From Polyangia bacterium (GTDB lineage: Bacteria > Myxococcota_A > Polyangia > Nannocystales > Nannocystaceae): a stretch of DNA of 64,000 nucleotides. The DNA is taken from the NCBI GenBank assembly GCA_030430565.1, contig JAUIKS010000003.1, positions 62,001 through 126,000 on the forward strand, read 5' to 3'. Shown piece by piece: positions 26,294-35,486 of this stretch. The stretch's first letter is position 1. The number at the start of each line of letters is the position of its first letter. Under the pieces are notes generated by a model. That model did not search any database. It was not told the origin of the DNA and was given only the letters and a program-made list of their open reading frames with translations. A program made the position numbers and the translations under genes.

Positions 26294-27283
26294 CTACGCC
26301 GGCGGCGCAGGCTCGTTCGCGTCCGCGCTGGCCGTCGCCCCATCACCGCGGATCCACGTGCGGACGTAGTACGGCGGCTTGTTCTGGGCCTCGTGATAGG
26401 TGCGGCCCACGACGTCGGCGACCAGGCCGAGCGCGAGCAGCTGGAAGCCGACGAGCACCAGCATGATGCCGAGCAGCAAGAGCGGGCGATCGGCGAGCTG
26501 GTGGTTGAAGACCAGGCGCATGAACGAGAGGTAGACCAGCAGCAGGAAGCCGAGGCCGCCCATCATCAGGCCCCAGAGCCCGAAGACTTGCATCGGCCGG
26601 ACCAGGTAGGCCTTGAGGAACAGGACCGTGAACAGGTCGAGCACGACCCGCAGGGTGCGGCCGATCCCGTACTTCGAGCTGCCGAACTGGCGCGCGCGGT
26701 GGTTGACCTTCATCTCGTAGACGTCGGCGCCGACGAAGGAGGCGATCGCCGGGATGAAGCGGTGCATCTCGCCGTAGAGCTTCATCTCCTTGACGACCTC
26801 ACGTCGGATCGCCTTGGTCGTGCAGCCGTAGTCGTGGAGCCGGACGTTGGTCGTGCGGCTGATCAGCCAGTTGGCGATGATCGAGGGCAGCCGGCGGTTG
26901 ATGAAGGCGTCTTTGCGATCGGCGCGCCAGCCCGCCACGAGGTCGTAGCCCTCGTTGAGCTTGGCGATCATCGCCGGGATGTCGTGGGGGTCATTCTGCA
27001 GGTCGGCGTCGAGCGTCACGACGACCGCGCCGCGGGACGCGTCGAAGCCCGCCTGCATCGCGGCGGTCTGCCCGAAGTTGCGGCGGAAGCGGGCGACGAC
27101 CAGGGCCGGGTCGTCGGCGGCGTGCGCCTGCAGGATCTCCCAGCTCCGGTCGCGCGAGCCGTCGTCGACGAGGATGACCTCGTAGGTGAGGCCGGTCCCG
27201 GCGAGCGCCTCGTGGATCTCGCGGATGAGATGCGGGAGGCTCTCTTCCTCGTTGTAGACCGGAATAACAAGGGACAAGTCCAT
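26294..27283 (-). CDS. Polyprenyl-phosphate glycosyltransferase, GT2
   Basis: The 329-residue protein has a GT2 domain (LSLVIPVYNEEESLP at 3-17, DDGS at 40-43, LDADLQNDP near 93-101) and two C-terminal membrane helices (about 230-290). This layout matches the ArnC/GtrB/DPM-synthase group, which moves a sugar from a nucleotide donor to undecaprenyl phosphate on the cytoplasmic face. The lipid-linked sugar would then feed GT-C enzymes such as the ones nearby at 39443 and possibly 29791. It belongs to an operon with the epimerase and flippase-like genes. Confidence 0.9.
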   Translation of the reverse strand: MDLSLVIPVYNEEESLPHLIREIHEALAGTGLTYEVILVDDGSRDRSWEILQAHAADDPALVVARFRRNFGQTAAMQAGFDASRGAVVVTLDADLQNDPHDIPAMIAKLNEGYDLVAGWRADRKDAFINRRLPSIIANWLISRTTNVRLHDYGCTTKAIRREVVKEMKLYGEMHRFIPAIASFVGADVYEMKVNHRARQFGSSKYGIGRTLRVVLDLFTVLFLKAYLVRPMQVFGLWGLMMGGLGFLLLVYLSFMRLVFNHQLADRPLLLLGIMLVLVGFQLLALGLVADVVGRTYHEAQNKPPYYVRTWIRGDGATASADANEPAPPA

Positions 27284-27373
27284 ACGCGTCGGAGGGTAGA
27301 AATCGGGGGTAGGGGTGTCAAGCGCGGTCGCGGTAGCGAGCCGTCGCAGGTCTTCGCGTCGCGTCGTCGCGTC

Positions 27374-28345
27374 TCAGGACGCGGCAGCCTGGCTGTCGAG
27401 CCAGCGCACCATGTGGGCGATGCCTTCACGCAGCGAGGTCTGCGGCGTGTAGCCGAGCCGCGCGTTCGCCTTGCGCACGTCCGCGTAGGTCCGCGGGACA
27501 TCGCCGGGCTGCGTGGGGAGCCACTCGATGTTCGCCGTGACGCCGAGCACCTCCTCGATCGTCCGCACGAGCTCGATCAGCGTGGTCGGGGAGCCGTTGC
27601 CGAGGTTGAAGATCTCGTGGCCGCGCGAGTTGAGCTCGACGGCCGCCAGGATCCCGCGGACGATGTCGGCGACGTAGGTGTAGTCGCGGCTGCTGGTGCC
27701 GTCGCCGTAGAGCTGGATGGGCTTACCGGCGCGCAGCAGCTCGGTGAATTTGCGGATCGCCAGGTCCGGGCGCTGCCGCGGGCCGAACACCGTGAAGAAG
27801 CGCAGCGAGACCGACGGCAGCTCGTAGAGGTGCGAGAACGAGGCGCACAGCGCCTCGCCGGCGATCTTGGTCGCGGCGTAGGGCGAGGCCGCGGCGAGGA
27901 TCGGGTCGTCCTCGGCGAACGGCACCTTGTCGTTCACGCCGTAGACGGAGCTCGAGGAGACGAACACGAAGCGCTTGACGCCGTGACGACGGGCCGCGTC
28001 GAGCAGGTTGAGCGTGCCCTCCACGTTGGTGGTCTGGTAGAGGAACGGGTCCTCGACCGAGGGGCGCACGCCCGCGCGCGCGGCCAGATGGATGACGACC
28101 TCGGTCCCGCTCTCCTCGATCAGCCGCTGCACGAGCGCGCGGTCGCGGATGTCGCCCTCGACCAGACGGTAGCGCTCGGGCTGCTCGAGATGGGGCCGCA
28201 CGTTGGCGCGCTTGATCGCTGGGTCGTAGTAGTCGTTGAAGTCGTCGATGACGACCACGCTGGCGCCCGCCTCGAGCAGACGATCGACCAGGTGACTCCC
28301 GATAAAGCCAGCGCCGCCCGTGACGAGGAACCGTTGAAATCGCAC
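27374..28345 (-). CDS. NAD-dependent nucleotide-sugar epimerase
   Basis: From a GTG start at 28345 the protein has 323 residues. The NAD motif VTGGAGFIGSHLVDRL lies at about 7-22. The SDR catalytic residues are the Ser-Ser-Ser-Val-Tyr-Gly stretch and SPYAATKIAGEAL with its YxxxK. It matches UDP-glucose 4-epimerase or UDP-glucuronate 4-epimerase; the LRFFTVFGPRQRPD segment is typical of the latter. A longer open frame to 28717 overlaps the upstream flippase gene and adds no recognisable sequence. The gap to the upstream gene is 26 bp. Confidence 0.9.
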   Translation of the reverse strand: MRFQRFLVTGGAGFIGSHLVDRLLEAGASVVVIDDFNDYYDPAIKRANVRPHLEQPERYRLVEGDIRDRALVQRLIEESGTEVVIHLAARAGVRPSVEDPFLYQTTNVEGTLNLLDAARRHGVKRFVFVSSSSVYGVNDKVPFAEDDPILAAASPYAATKIAGEALCASFSHLYELPSVSLRFFTVFGPRQRPDLAIRKFTELLRAGKPIQLYGDGTSSRDYTYVADIVRGILAAVELNSRGHEIFNLGNGSPTTLIELVRTIEEVLGVTANIEWLPTQPGDVPRTYADVRKANARLGYTPQTSLREGIAHMVRWLDSQAAAS

Positions 28346-28371
28346 CGGCGGATGGTAGCAGCCCGCCTTTT

Positions 28372-29376
28372 TCAAGGTCGCGCCTCGCGCGCGTGTTCGC
28401 GCGAGTCGTCCGGTGATGTCGGCGGGCGCTCGAGCTCGCCGCGAAGCGCACGCGCGACGAGCCAGGTGAGGGCGTCGACGCCGAGTGAGTACATGCGCGA
28501 GAGCAGGGCGGCGATGATCCCCGCCGCCGGACCGACGGCCGCCAGCAGGCCGCCGGAGATCACCGCCTCGCGTACGCCCACGCCGCCAGGGGCGACGAGC
28601 GCGAGGAAGCCGATGATCGGCGCGAGCACGAAGTAGGGCGCCGCCGCGATCGCCTGTCCCGTGGTACCGCCGACCGCGAGGGTCAACAGCGCGCCGTGGG
28701 CCAACCACAGGAGCCACACCATGAGGTAGCAGGCGACGACCGAGGCCGGGAGCAGCGGGCCGTCGCCGCCCTCGACCGAGAGCACGCGCAGGGCGAACCT
28801 CGGGTAGCGGCGTCGGTCGACGAGCGTGAGCGTCGCGGTCCCGAGCGCGAACACGATGAGCAGCGGGAGCGCGCTCTGGTTCATGATCCGCGCGAGCTCG
28901 CCTTCAAGCTGCCCGCCCGCGAGCGCGAACATCGAGAACGCGACCACGCCGCCCGCGGCCGTGTAGACCCCGACGATCAGCAGCATCGACGAGACCATCA
29001 GGACCGGGCCGATCCCGTAGCGCTCGCCGCCGGCGGCGAGGATCACCGGCATCCCGAGCTTGGCGGGCAGGTAGCGGCCGAGCTGGGAGGCCAAGAACAG
29101 CTCGGAGCCCGAGCCCCAGGGGACCACGACGCCCGACATGCGACGGATCAGGAGCACCCAGCCCCAGGCCTGAAACAGGGTGACGCCGACGCTCGGGAGC
29201 AGCGCGGCGGCAGCCAGGCCCCAGCGGATCGTGACGGGCTCCGAGTCATCCCACTGCAGCGCCAGCTCGCGCCCAGCCCAGATCAAGAACGCCAGCGTGA
29301 GCAGGCCGAGCGGGAGCCGCAGCCAGCGTTTGAGCTGGGCGGTCCGAGACTTCGTCGGTTCGGCCAAAGCGGGCAT
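28372..29376 (-). CDS. Flippase-like membrane protein (LPG synthase TM family)
   Basis: The 334-residue protein has about eight membrane helices and the pattern of the UPF0104 / lysylphosphatidylglycerol-synthase transmembrane family. LASQLGRYLPAKLG at about 91-104 is the conserved loop, and APGGVGVREAVISGGL near 265 is the second signature (P-G-G-x-G-x-R-E). Members of this family flip lipids or lipid-linked sugars, or are paired with glycosyltransferases. It is the first gene of the operon that continues with the epimerase and GT2. Confidence 0.85.
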   Translation of the reverse strand: MPALAEPTKSRTAQLKRWLRLPLGLLTLAFLIWAGRELALQWDDSEPVTIRWGLAAAALLPSVGVTLFQAWGWVLLIRRMSGVVVPWGSGSELFLASQLGRYLPAKLGMPVILAAGGERYGIGPVLMVSSMLLIVGVYTAAGGVVAFSMFALAGGQLEGELARIMNQSALPLLIVFALGTATLTLVDRRRYPRFALRVLSVEGGDGPLLPASVVACYLMVWLLWLAHGALLTLAVGGTTGQAIAAAPYFVLAPIIGFLALVAPGGVGVREAVISGGLLAAVGPAAGIIAALLSRMYSLGVDALTWLVARALRGELERPPTSPDDSREHAREARP

Positions 29377-29790
29377 CAGAAAACAAAAAGAGAGAGAACG
29401 AGCAGAGAGGCGCGATGGGCGCGTGTGTGTTGACGCGCGGAGCGATATCCGTGTAGCAGCGCGGCCGCGATCCCTCCAGCAGGTGGGGCGGGGAGGCGGG
29501 CCAGGGCGCGAAAACCCGCGCCGGACGACCCGTGTTTCGAACCGCGCCTCCCCGGGCGCGAACTCCCGCGAATTCCGCGCTTCTCGGCCGTCGGGGTCGA
29601 TGGCGCGCGACCGCGGATCTGAATCAAAGGTCAGGAAGAAACGCCGTCGGGAGGCCGGGCCGCGGCCAAGTCTGCGGGCATGCTCCCCGGTTTTGAGGGA
29701 TTCTCTCGAGCGGCGCGGGCGAGCGGGCTGCCGAAAATCACCCCGCGGTTGACGCTGCCGGGCGATCGATGAATAACGGCGAAAATTATT
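29377..29790. other. Intergenic region with divergent promoters expected
   Basis: This 414-bp stretch separates two divergent transcription units (the flippase operon and the DUF2079 gene). I see no credible gene in it. An open frame at 29376-29627 is Arg/Ser/Pro-rich and has no ribosome site. AT-richer patches next to each start (about 29380-29400 and 29765-29790) are the likely promoter areas. Confidence 0.45.
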
Positions 29791-32169
29791 ATGACTGAAC
29801 TCGAGGAAGCAGGACGTGAGCCGTCGGGGCTGAGAGAGTCGCCGGCCGACGCTCCTGCGGGCGCAGGCCTCCAGATTTTAGCGAGCGAGTCCGACTACCC
29901 GGATCCGAGTATGGGGCGCGCGAGCGGCTTCACGCCGCTGCGCTGGATCGATCGACTCGCCGACATGACGCGGCGGTGGATGGCGCTGATGATCGTGATC
30001 GGCGTCGCGCCGGGTCTCGGCCTCGCGCCGATCTTCCACTCGCGGATCTTCTTTCGCTACTCCTTCGACAACAAGCTCGACACCACCTACCGCTACGACA
30101 TCGTCATCTGGATGCTGATCTCGCTCGCGGCGATGACCTGCGTCTACTTCGGCGTGTGGCTGTGGCGGCGGCGCAGCGAGCCCGAGCTCTCGATCGACGA
30201 CGCCTTCGCGACCCTCAACCGGCACCTGGCGATCACGATCTGCTTCCCCCTGGTCACCGCGATCTGGCCGCACCGCATGCAGCTCAAGGCGCGGCTGGAG
30301 ACCGTCACGGTCATCGCCGTGATCACCGGCTTCGTCGGCGTCTACGTCTGGCGGGCCCTGGGCGCGGCCCCTGAGTGGGCGCGTCGCGTGCTCCGGTGGA
30401 TCGAGCGCTACCGCATGCACTGGGTGCTGCTGCTGCTGTTCATGGTGCAGTACTCGGCCGAGACCATGCGCCTCGTGCTGATCGAGCACTACAACCTCGA
30501 CACGCACGTCTTCGACCTCGGCATCTACACCAACATCTTCTGGCACAACCTCCACGGCAACTGGCTGGGCTGCACCTTCTGCAAGCTCGACGTGCACTAC
30601 TCGGGGCACTACGACCCGATCCTGATCGCGTTCACGCCGCTGTTCGCGATCTCGCCGCGGGCCGAGACGCTGCTGTACATCCAGACGATCTGGCTCGCGC
30701 TCGGCGCGATCCCGACCTACCTGCTGGGGCGCCACCACTTCAAGGACATGTGGTCCGGGCTCATCCTCGCGGGCCTCTACCTGCTCAACCCGGGGCTCTC
30801 GAGCGCGAACATGTTCGGGTTCCACTCGTTGACGCTCGCGATCCCGATCATCCTCTGGACCGTCTACTTCCTCGACACCGACAACCACTACGCGTACTGG
30901 CCGAGCCTCGCCATCCTGCTGCTGACGCGCGAGGACATGGCGATCATGTCCTGCTTCATCGGCGCCTACGCGCTCCTGTCGCGGCGCACCGGCACCGGGA
31001 CGCTCACGATCGCGATCGCGGTCTCGTGGTTCGTGTTCATCAAGACCCAGGTGATGACCAACTCCGAGGTCGTCGCCGTGAAGTCGACCCGCGAGGCCGA
31101 CTCGCACATGTACTACTTCTCGGAGGCGGTGCAGAACAGCGACGAGGGCATCAAGGGCCTCGTCCTGACGTTGATCACCAACCCGATCTACGCGCTCCAG
31201 CTGCTGTTTAAGACCGACAAGCTGTACTTCCTCATCTACCAGTTCATGCCGCTGCTGTTTTTGCCGCTGCTCGGCGGGCGGCGGCTCGTGCTGCTGGGCT
31301 ACGCGGCGCTGTTCATCGGCCTCGTCTCGCGGCACGAGGTGTTCTCGATGGGCTTTCACTACACGACGCTGATCCTGCCGGCGTTGATCGTCGCGATGCC
31401 CCCGGGGACGACGCGACTCGCCTACGGCAAGTGGGCCAAGCGGCGCGGGCTCGACAGCAAGCGCGTCGTCCACACGCTGCTGCTCACGGCGGTCGCCTGC
31501 TCGTTCTTGACGACCTGGAAGTTCGGGCCGCTGCTCGGCAACAAGTTCTACAAGGCCGGCTGGAACGTGCTGAAGCGCGACCAGCCCGCGGATCGCCGCA
31601 AGGCCTACCGGAACCTGCAAAAAGTCCTCGAGGAGCTGCCGCAGGACGCCTCGGTCTCGGCCGCCAGCCACATCGGGCCGCACGTCGCGGCGCGCGACAT
31701 GGTGCGGCGCTGGGCCTCCGCGCGGGGCATGGACTACATCCTCGTCGACCTGCGGCGCATGGCCAAGAAGGAGCGCGACAAGCTCAAGCGCCTGGTCGCG
31801 CGCAAGGAGTTCCTGCCCGTCATCGAGTACGACGGCCTCACGCTCTACAAGCGCAACCCGGACTACCGCAAGCCGAAGCGGCACGCCCGCAAGACCGCGG
31901 CGTCGAAGGACGGGGTCAAGACCAAGAGCACGAAGATCAAGAAGACGCCGATCCGGCTCCCGCCCCGTCGCGGCGCGAGCAAGGACGACGGAGCCACGGC
32001 CAAGGGCCTGAACCTTGGGAGCAAGCCCGAGGATAAGGACGATGTCAGGCTTGAGCGCGCGGTCGATCAGGAAAACCCCTCGCACGTGCAGAACGACGAG
32101 GAAGAGGAGCTCGCGGGCGAGAGCGAGGGCGAGGGCGAGGTCGAGGTCCGGGGCGAGCGCGACGGCTAG
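29791..32169 (+). CDS. DUF2079 multi-pass membrane protein
   Basis: The 792-residue protein has about a dozen membrane helices in residues 55-590. The sequence NLDTHVFDLGIYTNIFWHN near residue 234 and GHYDPILIAFTPLFAI slightly later are signatures of DUF2079, a family of GT-C-like membrane proteins thought to act as glycosyltransferases on lipid-linked sugars. The last 140 residues are soluble, first basic (Lys-rich: TKSTKIKKTPIRLPPR) then strongly acidic. That tail looks species-specific. The stop codon lies in a remnant of the fold-back element, and the convergent comA-comB gene ends 22 bp further on. Confidence 0.85.
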   Translation: MTELEEAGREPSGLRESPADAPAGAGLQILASESDYPDPSMGRASGFTPLRWIDRLADMTRRWMALMIVIGVAPGLGLAPIFHSRIFFRYSFDNKLDTTYRYDIVIWMLISLAAMTCVYFGVWLWRRRSEPELSIDDAFATLNRHLAITICFPLVTAIWPHRMQLKARLETVTVIAVITGFVGVYVWRALGAAPEWARRVLRWIERYRMHWVLLLLFMVQYSAETMRLVLIEHYNLDTHVFDLGIYTNIFWHNLHGNWLGCTFCKLDVHYSGHYDPILIAFTPLFAISPRAETLLYIQTIWLALGAIPTYLLGRHHFKDMWSGLILAGLYLLNPGLSSANMFGFHSLTLAIPIILWTVYFLDTDNHYAYWPSLAILLLTREDMAIMSCFIGAYALLSRRTGTGTLTIAIAVSWFVFIKTQVMTNSEVVAVKSTREADSHMYYFSEAVQNSDEGIKGLVLTLITNPIYALQLLFKTDKLYFLIYQFMPLLFLPLLGGRRLVLLGYAALFIGLVSRHEVFSMGFHYTTLILPALIVAMPPGTTRLAYGKWAKRRGLDSKRVVHTLLLTAVACSFLTTWKFGPLLGNKFYKAGWNVLKRDQPADRRKAYRNLQKVLEELPQDASVSAASHIGPHVAARDMVRRWASARGMDYILVDLRRMAKKERDKLKRLVARKEFLPVIEYDGLTLYKRNPDYRKPKRHARKTAASKDGVKTKSTKIKKTPIRLPPRRGASKDDGATAKGLNLGSKPEDKDDVRLERAVDQENPSHVQNDEEEELAGESEGEGEVEVRGERDG

Positions 32170-32182
32170 GAGCGTCTGAGTC
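32166..32182. mobile_element. Remnant of fold-back element end
   Basis: The sequence ctaggagcgtctgagt matches the terminal repeat of the element at 3450 except for a missing GT. As at that element, the TAG is the stop codon of the neighbouring gene, here the DUF2079 gene. Only the tip is recognisable. Confidence 0.45.
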
Positions 32183-32190
32183 TAGCGGCG

Positions 32191-33690
32191 CTATTTTTCG
32201 TAGGGCACGATCAGCTCGCCCTCGAGCACCGGCACCAGCTCGTAGCGGTCGACGCCCGCGCAGAAGCGCACGTCCTCGCCGTAGCCCAGCTGGACCAGGT
32301 TCTCGCCCGACTCGCTGCCGAGGAAGTCGGCCTCGAGGGCCGCGCTGCTGCGGGGCGTCTCGCCGTGGACGCGCAGCTGGAGGCCGCGGGTCGCGTCGGC
32401 GCGCAGGATCAAGCCGGCGGCGAGCGAGTCCTCGATCGTGAGCCGGTTGTTGCGGCCGGCCATCAGCAGGGTGATCGGCGCGCCCCGCTCCTGCGCGAGC
32501 GCGAAGGCGGCGCGCGCGACCGCCTGGCGGTTGAGCGTCGTGCCGACGAGCACGGTGGTCTCGGGGCCGGCGGCGGTCATCAGGCACTCGACCCCGTTGC
32601 TGCTGGTGATCACCAGGTTCTTGCCGACGTAGCCCTGCGCGAGCAGCTCGGTCGGGCTGTTGCCGTGCTGCACGTGCGGCAGCTTGCGGCCGCCGCGCTC
32701 GCCGGCCGTGATGTCGTCGGGCCCGCCCTTGCAGTCGGCGACGGTCGCGACCGGTCGGATCGAGCGCATGCCGCTGGCGAGCGCCGCGATCATCGTCGCG
32801 CTCGCGCGCAGCGCGTCGATCATCACGACCACGCCGCCGCGCTCGCGGGCCCGCACCGCGCCGTTGAAGCCTGTCTCGAGGAACACGTCGATACCGCCGA
32901 GGTGGATCTCGGCGAGCGTGTCGCCCCGCAGGCCCATGCGCAGGGTCGCCAGCGGGATCGCGTCGGCCGGCGCGATGTTGCCGAGGTTCACGCGCTGCCC
33001 GAGGTGGCGCAAGAGCCAGACCTGCTGGGACTTGAGCGGCGCCTCGAACAGCAGGCGCTCGAGGCCGATGCGGTCGACGAGGCGCTTGACCATCTCGGCC
33101 TGCGGCTCGCCGGCGCGGTTGTAGATGCCGACGCGACCGGACTCGCGGGCCTCCAAGATGACCTGCGCGGCCCCGGCCGCGAGCTCCTGCTCGACCGCCG
33201 CGATGCGGTCGCGCAGGGTCAGCAGCGCGTCCTCCTCGGGGTCTTTGCGGCCGACCTCGCTCCAGACGATGAAGCCGGCGTCGCGCGCCTGCCGGATCAG
33301 CGCGTGCTTCTCGTGGTCGCGCATGGGGTGCACGCCGTTGGAGACCTCCACCATGTCGACGCCGAGCTCGCTCGCCTCGCGCAGCAGCGCCGGGACGCGA
33401 TCCTGGGCGTAGGCGACCTCCATGAAGGTGCCGCCCGTGCAGACCTTGACCCCGGCGAGGTGGTAGGCGTCGATCTTGGCCTTGAGGACGTCGCGCGGGT
33501 GCGTCCGCGCGGTGCCCCAGCCGAGCTTGACCACGTCGATCCAGTCGCCCGCGACGCGGCACAGGTCCTCGACCGCCATCGGCCCCAGGCCCTTGTCGAG
33601 GATCGAGGTCAGCGCGGCCTCGCGCGGCTTGGCGGGCAGCTCCGGGACCTGGATCTCGGTGAACGCGAGGGGTTGCTTGAGGGAGACCAT
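32191..33690 (-). CDS. Fused phosphosulfolactate synthase and phosphatase (ComA-ComB)
   Basis: The 499-residue protein joins two enzymes usually encoded separately. Residues about 1-255 match ComA, which adds sulfite to phosphoenolpyruvate to give (2R)-phosphosulfolactate (ILDKGLGPM, VVKLGWGTA, CTGGTFMEVA, MVEVSNGVHPM, WSEVGRKD, ILEARESGRVGIY). Residues about 265-490 match ComB, the Mg-dependent phosphatase that yields sulfolactate (VVMIDALRASATMIAAL, AGERGGRKL, GNSPTEL, ITSSNGVECL, LMAGRNNRLTIEDSLAAG). The ATG at 33690 starts ComA; an open frame reaching 34422 only overlaps the GT2 gene. It ends an operon of glycan-type genes, 26 bp after GT2. Methanogens use ComA-ComB for coenzyme M and Bacillus spores for sulfolactate; the product here is unknown. 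Confidence 0.9.
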   Translation of the reverse strand: MVSLKQPLAFTEIQVPELPAKPREAALTSILDKGLGPMAVEDLCRVAGDWIDVVKLGWGTARTHPRDVLKAKIDAYHLAGVKVCTGGTFMEVAYAQDRVPALLREASELGVDMVEVSNGVHPMRDHEKHALIRQARDAGFIVWSEVGRKDPEEDALLTLRDRIAAVEQELAAGAAQVILEARESGRVGIYNRAGEPQAEMVKRLVDRIGLERLLFEAPLKSQQVWLLRHLGQRVNLGNIAPADAIPLATLRMGLRGDTLAEIHLGGIDVFLETGFNGAVRARERGGVVVMIDALRASATMIAALASGMRSIRPVATVADCKGGPDDITAGERGGRKLPHVQHGNSPTELLAQGYVGKNLVITSSNGVECLMTAAGPETTVLVGTTLNRQAVARAAFALAQERGAPITLLMAGRNNRLTIEDSLAAGLILRADATRGLQLRVHGETPRSSAALEADFLGSESGENLVQLGYGEDVRFCAGVDRYELVPVLEGELIVPYEK

Positions 33691-33716
33691 TTCGCTAGCT
33701 GTCCTTGTCGGCGCGC

Positions 33717-34472
33717 TCAAGCGTCCTCGGCGCGGATGACCTGGTTGCGGTACTGATTGACGGACTGCACGCCGCGGTTGAGCTCGCGGACCGCCCGCAA
33801 AATCGCCTTGGGCTTGAACGCGGTGGTGCTGCCGGCCGCGCGGCCGCGGGCGACGAAGGGGGCCTCGCCGATGCGCAGCGTGGGCTTGCGCAGGATCGCC
33901 TTGGCGACGAGCTCGGCGTTGTACGCGAAGCCGCCGGACTGGACCTCGATGCCCTGAAACGCCCACAGCCGGTACATCTTCATGCCGTTGAGGTAGCGGA
34001 AGTTGTAGCCGTAGAGCAGGCAGGCGAGGCTGCGGAACGCGTTGGAGGCCATGCGGCGCGTGAACGTCCGGATGATCGGGTTGCCGAAGTAGCCCAGCAC
34101 CACGTCGTGGTCGTGGCGCAGCTTCATGAAGTTGTGGATCGACTCGAAGCGGAACTCGTTGTCGCCCGGGATCACGGTGACCCAGCTCTTGGGGTCGATG
34201 ACCTCGTAGGTGCTCAGGACCGTGCGCCCGATGCCCATGTTGTGCGGGTTGACCCGCATGTTGCACTCCGGGTGACGCTCGCACAGCGACTCCATGACCT
34301 GCCGGGTGCCGTCGGTCGAGCCGTCGTCGACCATCCAGATCTTGATGGGCATCGGCAGCGCAGGCGCGACCGAGAGGATGTCGGCGACCGTCTCGCCGAT
34401 CGCGCCCTCCTCGTTGAGGCACGGGATGATGATCGTGAGGAGGTCGTCTTCTTTTTCAATCGCGTTCGTCAC
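33717..34472 (-). CDS. Glycosyltransferase family 2
   Basis: The 251-residue protein has the GT2 fold: LTIIIPCLNEEGAIGETV at about 12-29, MVDDGSTDGT near 47-56, and VIPGDNEFRFESI near 100-112, where the usual DxD acid pair is replaced by GDNEF. No C-terminal membrane helices are obvious, unlike the GT2 at 26294. It lies between the GlpX-like phosphatase (120 bp upstream) and comA-comB (26 bp downstream). It is probably the sugar-transfer step of this operon, or uses a non-sugar acceptor. Confidence 0.87.
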   Translation of the reverse strand: MTNAIEKEDDLLTIIIPCLNEEGAIGETVADILSVAPALPMPIKIWMVDDGSTDGTRQVMESLCERHPECNMRVNPHNMGIGRTVLSTYEVIDPKSWVTVIPGDNEFRFESIHNFMKLRHDHDVVLGYFGNPIIRTFTRRMASNAFRSLACLLYGYNFRYLNGMKMYRLWAFQGIEVQSGGFAYNAELVAKAILRKPTLRIGEAPFVARGRAAGSTTAFKPKAILRAVRELNRGVQSVNQYRNQVIRAEDA

Positions 34473-34592
34473 GGTGTCCTCGTTGGCCCGTACTTATCCT
34501 GGAACACAGCGCGCGTCACGGCGTGTGGGTCAATTCGCCGGCAGCTGGCGCGGAAGCGGGCATTGCGCGCGAATCGACTCAGTCGCGGGACT

Positions 34593-35486
34593 TCAGGGCG
34601 CCCAGCGTCGGGCCCCGTCTTGATCGACGAGCAGGGTCTCACCCGGGGCGACCAGCGCGGTCCCGGTGACGCCCGTGGCCGCGAACAGGATCGGCGCGCC
34701 GCCGACGAGCTGGTCGAGCGAGAGCGTGGACGCGCTGCGGTCGTCGGGCGCGTCGCGTGACCACGGCTGACAGATGAGCTGTCCATTGAGGCAGGCGAGC
34801 GCGCAGGCCGAGACCACCGCCTCGGGGCAGCCGCCGACGCCGGTGAGCAGGTCGATGTCGGAGGCGGCGCGGGGCAGCGCGGCGGCGACGCTGGCCGAGA
34901 GGTCAGCGTCGGGCAGCAGCCGCAGGGTCGCGCGCGCGTCGGCCTCGGCGGCGCGGAGGACCTCCAGCAGCGCGCGGTTGCGCGGGCGGTCGAGCGCCGC
35001 GACGACGGGCGGTCGGCCGAGCGCGGCGGCGAGGCGCTCGAGCGCGGCGGCGAGGCGCCGGTCGTCGTCGAGGGCGTCGAGCGTGAGCTGGCAGCGCTCG
35101 AGCAGCGCGCGCGGCCCGGCGAGCTTGCGCGCGTAGAAGCCGGGCGGCGCTCGCATCTGTCCCCGGGGACACGCGCCGATCGCCACGAGCGCGCCCGGGC
35201 GGTCCTCGGCGACGCAGCGCGTGCCGTCGACCGGGTCGACCGCGATGTCGAGCGCCGGCCCGCGGCCCGTGCCGACGCGCTCGCCCGCGGCGAGCATCGG
35301 GGCCTCGTCTTTCTCGCCCTCGCCGATGACGATCACGCCGTCGAGGTCGACGCGGTCGAGCGCCTCGCGCATCGCGTCGACAGCGGCGCGATCGACCGCG
35401 TCGCGATCGTGGCAGCCGCGCAGCGCGGCCGCAGCGGTGGCGGCCGCGCGCGTGGCTCGTCCGAACGCCGCGGTGAGCTCGTTCAT
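34593..35486 (-). CDS. glpX: GlpX-type (class II) phosphatase
   Basis: The 297-residue protein matches class II fructose-1,6-bisphosphatases: IGEGEKDEAPML at about 54-65, DPVDGT at 84-89, and LTGVGGCPEAVVSACAL near 213-229. It removes the 1-phosphate of a sugar bisphosphate with Mg or Mn. It overlaps the upstream nucleotidyltransferase-kinase gene by 4 bp. That coupling suggests it acts between the kinase and nucleotidyltransferase steps on a sugar bisphosphate, in the role GmhB plays in heptose activation, rather than in gluconeogenesis. It is slightly shorter than typical GlpX (about 320-335 residues). Confidence 0.88.
   Translation of the reverse strand: MNELTAAFGRATRAAATAAAALRGCHDRDAVDRAAVDAMREALDRVDLDGVIVIGEGEKDEAPMLAAGERVGTGRGPALDIAVDPVDGTRCVAEDRPGALVAIGACPRGQMRAPPGFYARKLAGPRALLERCQLTLDALDDDRRLAAALERLAAALGRPPVVAALDRPRNRALLEVLRAAEADARATLRLLPDADLSASVAAALPRAASDIDLLTGVGGCPEAVVSACALACLNGQLICQPWSRDAPDDRSASTLSLDQLVGGAPILFAATGVTGTALVAPGETLLVDQDGARRWAP

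Noticed and set aside
29376-29627. 83-residue frame in the divergent promoter region
   Set aside because: Ser/Arg/Gly-rich, no ribosome site, and it touches the start of the flippase-like gene.
32191-34422. A 743-residue version of the ComA-ComB gene starting at 34422
   Set aside because: The added 244 residues are the out-of-frame image of the GT2 gene on the same strand. The ATG at 33690 starts exactly at the ComA domain.
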